The notes under the pieces are model-generated. The model made no database searches and was not told the origin of the DNA. It worked only from the letters and a program-made list of their open reading frames with translations. A stretch of DNA of 64,000 bases, from assembly GCA_016271365.2 (NCBI GenBank), contig CM057450.1, forward strand, positions 1,807,863,967-1,807,927,966, written 5' to 3'. Origin of the DNA: Neoceratodus forsteri (taxonomy: Eukaryota; Chordata; Ceratodontiformes; Ceratodontidae). Made by a program: the position numbers and the translations under genes. This document shows positions 57,465 to 64,000 of the stretch, piece after piece. Every line of letters starts with the position of its first letter. The stretch's first letter is position 1.

Positions 57465-57695
57465 TGGATTGCGCAAAAATGCGATCCGTTCTGTGAGCCT
57501 CCTCTGCTGCCAGCACTATGCTAACAGTCCCACTGCTGTGGCCCAGAATGCCGGCAGTTGCTTCCAGTAGTGCTTTGTGATATCACAGAGCACTACTGGG
57601 AGCTATTGCCGGCATTCTGGGCCGTGGCGGTGAGACGATTAGTATACTGTTGGCGCAGTGAACGGGCTAACATGCGCCAGAAGGGAGGAAAAAAC
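57465..57695. mobile_element. Long loop-free palindrome (MITE-like)
   Basis: Centred on GTGATATCAC at 57577-57586. Arms contain CAGTAGTGCT / AGCACTACTG, GGCCCAGAATGCCGGCA / TGCCGGCATTCTGGGCC, and less perfect outer pairs including CCGTTC / GAACGG. Almost no loop. Confidence 0.8.
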
Positions 57696-58194
57696 GCATC
57701 ATTTTTAATTTAGGTGCGCCCTTGGCTTTGACCGTGCGTCAGAACAGACGCGTTTTACTTGGCTGTCTGCTTTATTTGTCTGAACTGCAATATCACTAGC
57801 CAGGCATGGAAGGTGATTTATTTTTTTTTTACCTCCCGTTTTGTCCTGCATACCAGTAGTGTGATGGATCAGAAGCAGAGAAACGGGTAGAGACCAGGCG
57901 ATTCACTTACCACAGACATCGGTAGTGGGGAAGAGACGACAAGTTGTGAGACAGTTGGATTGATGCTGTAGCTGCTTATCTCTGCCAGCTGACCTATCAC
58001 ACACCGTGGCATCTCTTACCCTCGGATCATCCCCTTCCCCCCCGTTAATGCAGCTGCCTCAGCACAACAGTGGCAGGTTAGGAGCCCTGTGCTATTTGCC
58101 ATTTTAAAGCAGCCTGCACCAGCTTGCTTCTGAGGGAGGACGAACGATCAGATTGGAAAGGGCTGTGGCATGAGTGATGTCATGCATGACTTGA
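57696..58194. other. BCL2L11 intron 2, nothing recognised
   Basis: No coding signal. A small inverted pair GCGTCAGAACAGACGC at about 57737. Confidence 0.4.
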
Positions 58195-59615
58195 TGGACA
58201 AAAGTGGGAGCAGAGCAGAAGCAGGAAACTACAGACCTGTTTAGTTTAACCTCAGTGATGGGGAAAATGATGGAATCACTTTTGAAGGAAAGAATTGTCA
58301 AGTATCTAGAGGCCAGAGGGGCACAGGACTCAAGACAGCATGGATTCACAGCGGGAAGGTCATGCCAGACGAAGCTAATAGATTTCTTTGACTGGGTGAC
58401 CAAAGTAGTAGTTCATGGAGGGGCTGTGGACATGGCCTTCCTAGACTTTAGCAAGGCATTTGACACAGTCCCACACAAAAGATTAATATACAAGTTAGCC
58501 AGCCTGGGAGTGGGTCCCAAGATGATAGCCTGGGTAAAGAATTGACTGGAGAATAGGACACAGAGGCTAATAGTAAATGGAGTCCACTCTGAAGAAAGGG
58601 GGTTTACTAGTGGGGTACCACAGGGTTCAGTATTGGGACCGGCCTCTTCAATGTCTTTACAAGCGACATTGCTGAGGGACTGGAAGGAAAAGTATGTCTC
58701 TTTGTAGATGACACAAAGATCTGCAACAGAGTTGATGCACAAGGTGGGGTGGAAAGGAAGAGAAGGGACTTGGCAAGGTTAGAGGAATGGTCAAATGTAT
58801 GGCAGCTTAGATTCAATGCTAAGAAGTGCAAGGTAATGCACCTGGGAAACAAAAACCCAGGGGAAGAGTACACAATGGGGGGTGAGATACTAACAACAAC
58901 AAAAATGGAAAGGGACCTGGGGGGTAGTCATATTAGATGACTTAAAGGTGGGCAAGCAATGTGAGAGGGCAGTAAGGAGGGCTGGGGGAATACTGGGATA
59001 CATAGGGAGAGGCATCACCAGTAGAAAACAGGAAGTTGTTATCCCTCTGTACAGACAGCTGGTGAGACCCCATCTGGAGTACTGTGTTCAGTTCTGGAGA
59101 CCCAATCTCCGCAAGGACATAGACCGGATGGAAGCTGTCCAGAGGAGGGCAACTAAAATGGTGCAGGGTCTGCACCGGAAGACATATGAAGAGAGGCTAA
59201 AGGAGCTTAATGTGTATAGCCTCGAGGAAAGGAGGGAGAGGGGAGACATGATAGAAACTTTCAAGTACTCAAGGGAGTCAAAAGTTCAAGAGGGCATCTT
59301 TCAAAAAGAGGTGCAAGAACAAGGGGCACAATTTAAGATTTGTGGGGGTGGCTCAGAGGTAATGTAAGGAAGTATTTTTTTCACAGAGAGGGTTGTGGAT
59401 GCATGGAACGGCCTTCCGGAGGAGGTTGTGGGATCAAAAACAGTGGTTGAATTCAAGCATACATGGGACAGTCATAAGGCAATTCTAGGGCGTTGGGGTA
59501 GAAAGAAGTAGGCTGCTGGTTAGCTAGGATCTGCAGCTTATCCATTAGGTAGGGAAATGGGCAGACTAGGTGGGCCAAGTGGTCCTTATCTGACGTCAAA
59601 TTCTATGTTTCTATG
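58195..59615 (+). mobile_element. CR1-type LINE, 5'-truncated
   Basis: It starts in RT block 2 and ends with the intact CR1 terminus CAAATTCTATGTTTCTATG at about 59597-59615. Nearly the same subfamily as 35279-37428. Confidence 0.9.
58225..59500 (+). pseudogene. CR1 ORF2: RT C-terminal part
   Basis: Blocks SLTSVMGKMMESLLKERIV, RQHGFTAGRSCQTKLIDF, FLDFSKAFDTVPHKRL, stop near 58544, then VPQGSVLGP, a frameshift near 58640, and the catalytic box as FVDDTK. This continues to YRQLVRPHLEYCVQFWRP, EAVQRRATKMVQGLH and RGDMIETFKYS. Frameshifts at about 58250, 58640, 58930 and 59270. Confidence 0.85.
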
Positions 59616-59827
59616 ATAATGGTGAGTTATACTATGCTTGACATATTCATGGGTTGAGGCTGTAAAATGCTGTTCTCCTGTGAGTAAAGCAGTGTAAGGG
59701 AGAAGGGCAAAGAGGGGCTGTGATGTGATTTTAGAGAGCCTTCAGCCTTTCACTTTCAGCAAAACCTTCCTTTCTCCCAGTTTGTTTATCCTTACATTAT
59801 CTCAAGTCTCCCTTTCCTTCCTGTGAT

Positions 59828-60390
59828 GTTTTTTTTTGTTTTGTTTTGTGTGTTATAGGTTTATGCCCCTACGTGCTCAAGGCACAACCACTCCTTCAGG
59901 CCGCCAAGGACTCCCACACCCCTCCAATTCCACCCCAAGTCTCCTTGCCTCATAGAGCAGCCATCAGGGTAGCCCAGCTCATCCCTCTCTTCCGAGGGGG
60001 AAGGCACCGGGAGGGGGTCTAGCACACTTTCTTAATTGGCCCTGTGCTGCTGAGGCGGACATGACTCGCGGGAGGTCTGGAGACGGTGCGGGCAGTCCGG
60101 CCGCCGTAATCCGGCAGAGCCCCGAGTGATTTTCCGGTTTTCTTGGTCCCACAGCTATTGCCATCCTCTTGCAGTGCTCCTGGTCTCCACCGGGGGCCAC
60201 TGCAGAGTGACGCGCGCCCAGTACCCACCCCAGGAGAGGAGAGCAGTCCAACAGATGCTCAGTCCTCATCCTCCCCTGCCAGCCCACAGCTACCCAAGTC
60301 CGTTCCCGAACTCGGGTCGCCAGTGTGACGTGAGGTGTGGCGTCCAGTGCCTCAACCCTCTATGCCACTGGGCCAGCTCCCTCAGTGTGT
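59828..60390 (-). mobile_element. Long tRNA-like SINE, minus
   Basis: The minus-strand head at about 60385 reads GGCCCAGTGGCATAGAGGGT, TGAGGCACTGGACGCCACAC, then GGCGACCCGAGTTCGGGAAC. The T-rich stretch at 59828-59850 is the tail. Same family as 56045. Confidence 0.8.
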
Positions 60391-60534
60391 TTACTAGCTT
60401 AATTGCCCCTTTGCCTGTCAGTTTTCTGTTAGTGACCCTGCCAGGTCCTGATGGGCTATACTGCTATCTTTAATGAAAAACAGATGCTAGCAAGTTACAT
60501 TATTAGGGTTTGTATGTAAGATCCATAAAAAAAG

Positions 60535-60705
60535 GAGGTAGTATAGCACAGTGGTTTAAGGCTCTAAGCTGCAAATCTGGTGACATCCAGCAGACCAGAC
60601 CTGGGTTTGAATCCCACAGCTTTTACTTGCATACAGTGTGACCCTGAGCAAGTCACTTAACTTCCCTGTACTCCCAGGTCGCTCCTTTAAAAAAAAAAAA
60701 AAAAA
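60535..60705 (+). mobile_element. Short tRNA-like SINE, full length
   Basis: GGTAGTATAGCACAGTGGTT, GGGTTTGAATCCCACAGC, CCTGAGCAAGTCACTTAACT and an A-run at about 60689-60705. It carries a ~15 bp insertion between the boxes relative to 44212. Confidence 0.85.
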
Positions 60706-60744
60706 CATAATTTGATGTCTTTTTATTGGACCAACATAGATGTT

Positions 60745-60917
60745 ACAAAAGAAAATGGGTACTTGGCTTTCGGATTACATAGAATCCTTCCTCAGAAAAA
60801 AATCTGAAAACAGGTGCTTGAGCTTTCGGATTACGTAGAATCCTATATCAGAAAAAAATCAGAAAATAGGTGCTTGAGCGTTCGGATTACATAGAATTCT
60901 TCATTAGAAAATTTTTT
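60745..60917. repeat. Minisatellite, three 56 bp units
   Basis: CGGATTAC recurs at 60771, 60827 and 60883, spaced exactly 56 bp. Units share GGTGCTTGAG, ATAGAATCCT and CAGAAAAAAAT. The array is bracketed by TATTGGACCAACATA (60725) and GGACCAATACAGCAACATA (60941). Confidence 0.85.
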
Positions 60918-61149
60918 TTTTTCCTGGATCTTTTGTCACAAGGACCAATACAGCAACATAAAAAATTTCCTAGGGTTTGTATATGTCATGGTTTGCATGC
61001 ATCACAGAGGTGCTGGATGCTAATAATTTGTCAATTTGTCGAATGCTGACTGAGCTGAGCCTTAGTGTTATCAAATAGTAGACAACCCATGTGCTGTGGG
61101 AATCGAAACCAGGTCTTCTGGAGAGGGGTCTCTGTTCTTTGGTAACCGG

Positions 61150-61318
61150 GTATGGCCCACTAGTTAGTGCCTGTTTTCAGGGGAGGTTAAGTAACTTGCT
61201 CTGAGTCGCACAGTATACAAGTAGAAGTTGTGAGACTCAAACCTAGGTCTGCTGAATGTACCAGGCTCATTTCACAGCTTATTACTCTAACCCTGGGCTA
61301 TACCGCCAGTTAGGCTAG
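61150..61318 (-). repeat. tRNA/CORE-SINE-like fragment, minus
   Basis: GGAGGTTAAGTAACTTGCTC and TGAGTCGCACAG are the complement of the MIR-type core. GAGACTCAAACCTAGGTC resembles a complemented B box. Confidence 0.5.
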
Positions 61319-61985
61319 TGTCTGTGTAGTGAAACAGATCACACAAAGACGCAGCTAATTTTTAATGAGAATTTTTATTCGAGATAAAATATTTTATTCA
61401 AGATAATTGTTCTTAGTTGTATGTATACTCATAGACATGCACATTTTATAGTATTCTTAATTTTGTTACTCAGATTGAGGCAAGTGCTGTGCATCTTCGC
61501 AATTGACTAGCACTTTCCCATGAAAAACTGCTAATTAGTTTTCTCAGCTTATTTAAAACCCTGCAGATAGCTATACAAAAACTGCGATTTGCTAATCAAG
61601 TGCAGCTTTGATTAGTAAAAACTACTAATGAACTGATTTGCCGCATTGTCATAAAAATTTCCTAATTGCAGTACTTTTTTTCCTGCAGCTTGAACTGCGG
61701 TAACTTATCTTGCAGTTTGACACTCCCCCACAGCTGCACTCTGCTGAACAGTATCCTCTAGATAATGGCCATTTCGTGAAATTGTTCCTCAAACCTGGCT
61801 GATTGCTAATCCAAATTTTTTTGAGTAGCAAATACTGCTAATGAAATTTCCAAAACTAATTAATATGTTGACCTGGGCTTCTCAAATGATATAATGTATC
61901 TGTACTTACAGCCACCTTTTAAATTTACTGATTATAACTACTTGACTATTTGTTTAATGTTCTAAAATTCATGTACTAAGTATCG
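61319..61985. other. BCL2L11 intron 2, nothing recognised
   Basis: AT-rich with recurrent short CTAATnA motifs; no unit clear enough to call. Confidence 0.35.
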
Positions 61986-61989
61986 CGTA

Positions 61990-62335
61990 TATTGGTATCC
62001 TCCATTTCATAGAAACACAGACGTGATGACAGGAAAAGATCTATTCAGTCTTCTACTCAAGTTCCCTATTTAGCTGTGGGGCCTACTGTTCATCCAGTTT
62101 CCTAGCCCCCCACCCCCCCAGTTCTCCTCCCCGATTTTGATGCCCTGAGCACCCACTGTACCCTTCATTCTGTCCCAGTCATGCTTAAAACCACTAATGG
62201 TTTTTGTACCTACCCACCACCTCAGCTGGCAGCCTGTTCTACAGCTTCACCACCCTTTCTGTAAAATAGTTATTTCCTCGTGTCCCTCCTGAACCTCCCT
62301 CTTGTTGGCTTCTACTCATGACCGTGTGACATGAG
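61990..62335 (-). mobile_element. CR1-type LINE, 3' end fragment
   Basis: Begins TCATAGAAACACAGACGTGA (complement of a CR1 terminus) and runs through TTCACCACCCTTTCTGTAAA to the ORF2 C-terminal zone. Confidence 0.7.
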
Positions 62336-62460
62336 CTGGTATTCAAGTTAAATAGATCTTATTTCGAGGGGGAGCTCTTGCAGCAGGCTACACCATTAGG
62401 ACTAAGCCGCCAGGACGCCATGGAAAACTTCTAGCTAGCAGTCTCCAGTGGTCCGCCCCC

Positions 62461-62484
62461 TGACGTCAGCCAGTGGTATAAAAG
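62461..62484 (+). promoter_or_regulatory. DIRS promoter: CRE palindrome and TATA box
   Basis: TGACGTCA (62461-62468), the perfect CREB/ATF palindrome, is followed 8 bp later by TATAAAAG (62477-62484). Both sit in the terminal repeat upstream of gag. Confidence 0.6.
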
Positions 62485-62659
62485 GGGCAGTCCCCCAGCC
62501 CCACCTCAGTTCTTTTCCCATCATTGACTCGTGCATGTCTGCTCCCCGGATGCCTTCTGCTCTTAGTCGACCGCCATTTTCACGTTTACTTGCGCTTTAT
62601 TTTCATTAAAATAGTGGTGGTGTTTTTTTTTGGTTTTACTTCATCATCCGAGTGGCGGA

Positions 62660-64000
62660 AATTCAAGTGTGCCTGTGGCAAGCAAATACCAATGAAGGAT
62701 GGCCATTTGGTCTGCCTTATCTGCTTAGGCCCCGACTACAATTCTGAGGCCTGCCAGCACTGTTTAAGCTTCAGCTGTAGGACTGGGATCCATCGCCTGA
62801 AGACCCTGCAGAGCTTCCCACTGGAAAAGCAGCTAGCCACCATACAGAAGCCCCCTTCTGGACAAAAGCTCATCTTCGATTCCAGGGACCGCCCTGTCCA
62901 GCCCACAAGGAGAAGAAATCCCAGCGGGAAACATCATCACTGGGACAAGGATATGGATAGTCTCTGGTTGGACTTCCTTTCCAGGTTCCCGCACAAGTCG
63001 GTGGCTTCTTCGAGTTCTTCCTCCCGCAGGAGGTCGGACTCTGTCCCTACGGCAGCCCTCACTCCTCCTGGGCTCCCATTGGTGAAGCCTCCCACCCTTG
63101 TCCTGACGTCCGGCGGGGAGGGGGGTCTGAGAGGCATGGGCCTTCATCGGCCCTCAATTCCCCGAGTCTTAGGCCTTTCAAGCATTCCTTTGGCCCTAAG
63201 CCAGGTGAATCAGCAAGGACGTCTTTGGGTGGCAGGTCAGAGCTCATCGTCCACCGAGCTGGGGCATCCATAACATTAGATGGGGCCTCGGGGTCTGGCG
63301 ACACCAGGAGCTCTAAGTGGGAGTTTACTCCCCTCTTGGCAGGTGCCCCCTTGGCTGATGCCAGCTGGTACCCTGGACCGCTGTCAGCAGATACCTGTCA
63401 CTTTGACCCTGGGTTCTCGGGAGTCAAATTGGGTGATGCCTTCCCCATTGTCGCCTGAACTTTGGATGTCGCAGGCTCCTCCGGCCTCCCCTACATCGAC
63501 GACAGGATGCCAGCTAACCCTGCGCCGGATAATCTGACGCTGGAGAACCCAATGCCTGCAGAGCCGCAGCCCATTGACCCTGCACCTCCAGATCTGATGT
63601 CAGGGTCGCCTGCTCTGTTGGGTCCGATGCCAGGGCCCTCTAATGTCCCCCAGCATCTGGGCCTCCTGGCACCCCTCTTGCAGACGTTGGGGCCTTGTTT
63701 AATTCCTGGTGGTCCTCTATCTGCCCCCAGGCTCCAGAACCCACTTCTTTGGGGACCCAGACTCTGGCCCCACCTAGGCAGCAACCTCACTGCCACCGAG
63801 AAAGGCCACCCCTTGTCCTGATTGGTCGGATGAGGGGTCCCCAAGGCAGCATGAATGAAGGTGCCAGTCTTCTTCAGATCCTCTTCCAGGCGCTGGCACC
63901 ACTCCAGTGGACGCCAGCCCTGTCATTCCTATACTCGCTACCCCTCATCAGAGGATTCCAGCCGGAGCCCTTCCTTCTTATCCAGGTCGCCGGGAAGGGC
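62660..64000 (+). pseudogene. DIRS gag-like, partial
   Basis: From about 62664 it reads KFKCACGKQIPMKDGHLVCL, ICLGPDYNSEACQHCLSFSC and RTGIHRLKTLQSFPLEKQ, the same cysteine/histidine module as the 4389 gag but with the CxxC intact. The upstream leader (62524-62660) is hydrophobic and differs from the first copy, so the true start is unclear. The rest is Pro/Ser-rich low-complexity sequence that changes frame at about 63270-63300 and near 63460, and runs to an SR-rich stretch at 63930-64000. Confidence 0.75.

Larger units (their letters stand above)
62356..64000 (+). mobile_element. Second DIRS-type element, cut by window end
   Basis: It starts ATCTTATTTCGAGGGGGAGC and matches the left terminal repeat of the DIRS at 4115 through GGACTAAGCCGCCAGG and TTCTAGCTAGCAGTCTCCAG. 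Gag follows; RT, recombinase and right end would lie past 64000. Confidence 0.9.

Noticed and set aside
28204..64000. Search for the BIM BH3 exon and C-terminal exon
   Set aside because: No stretch encoding the BH3 pattern (IAQELRRIGDEFN-like) with splice sites was seen by eye. A 100 bp exon could be missed, but intron 2 is long in other vertebrates, so it probably lies beyond the window.

Overview
This window looks like a nuclear chromosome segment from a vertebrate, probably an amphibian. A caecilian is a guess from the mix of DIRS, CR1 and L2-like elements and long introns; no sequence here proves it. The two host genes are short exons in a sea of transposons. I recognise the last coding exon of ACOXL (14973-15164, +) and, about 12.6 kb downstream on the same strand, the first coding exon of the pro-apoptotic gene BCL2L11/BIM (27791-28203, +). 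This is the same order and orientation as on human chromosome 2q13, which supports both calls. No BH3-domain exon or C-terminal BIM exon was found, so BIM intron 2 probably fills the rest of the window and runs past its end. Everything upstream of 14.97 kb is probably ACOXL intron.

Layout. 0-2 kb: a minus-strand LINE with an apurinic endonuclease and a 2A-like peptide motif, split by a 483 bp retrocopy with a 15 bp target-site duplication. 2.7-4.1 kb: LINE tails and two palindromes. 4.1-10.1 kb: a nearly complete but inactivated DIRS-type tyrosine-recombinase retrotransposon with inverted terminal repeats, gag, RT-RNase H, recombinase and the diagnostic internal complementary region. 10.1-15 kb: LINE tails and palindromic non-autonomous transposons. 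15.2-21.2 kb: ACOXL 3' UTR and the spacer to BIM. 21.2-24.1 kb: two promoter-like GC-richer stretches, the second a CpG island with two FOXO-type motifs, an E-box and a CCAAT box. 27.3-28.2 kb: a TATA/CCAAT pair and the BIM coding exon.

28.2-64 kb (probable BIM intron 2): five CR1 copies or long fragments, one (about 48.3-53.0 kb) nearly full length with ORF1 and ORF2. There is an old DIRS relative split in two (42.7-44.0 and 46.6-47.9 kb) around a tandem array of palindromic ~297 bp units. At least five copies of a long (~550-610 bp), GC-rich, tRNA-like SINE occur here, some with clear target-site duplications, along with a second, shorter tRNA-like SINE family, several minisatellites (63, ~100 and 56 bp units) and palindromic MITEs. 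A second DIRS begins at 62356 and is cut by the window end.

No working transposon protein remains: every long element ORF carries stops, frameshifts or lost catalytic residues. Family names below rest on motif recognition by eye, without database comparison.
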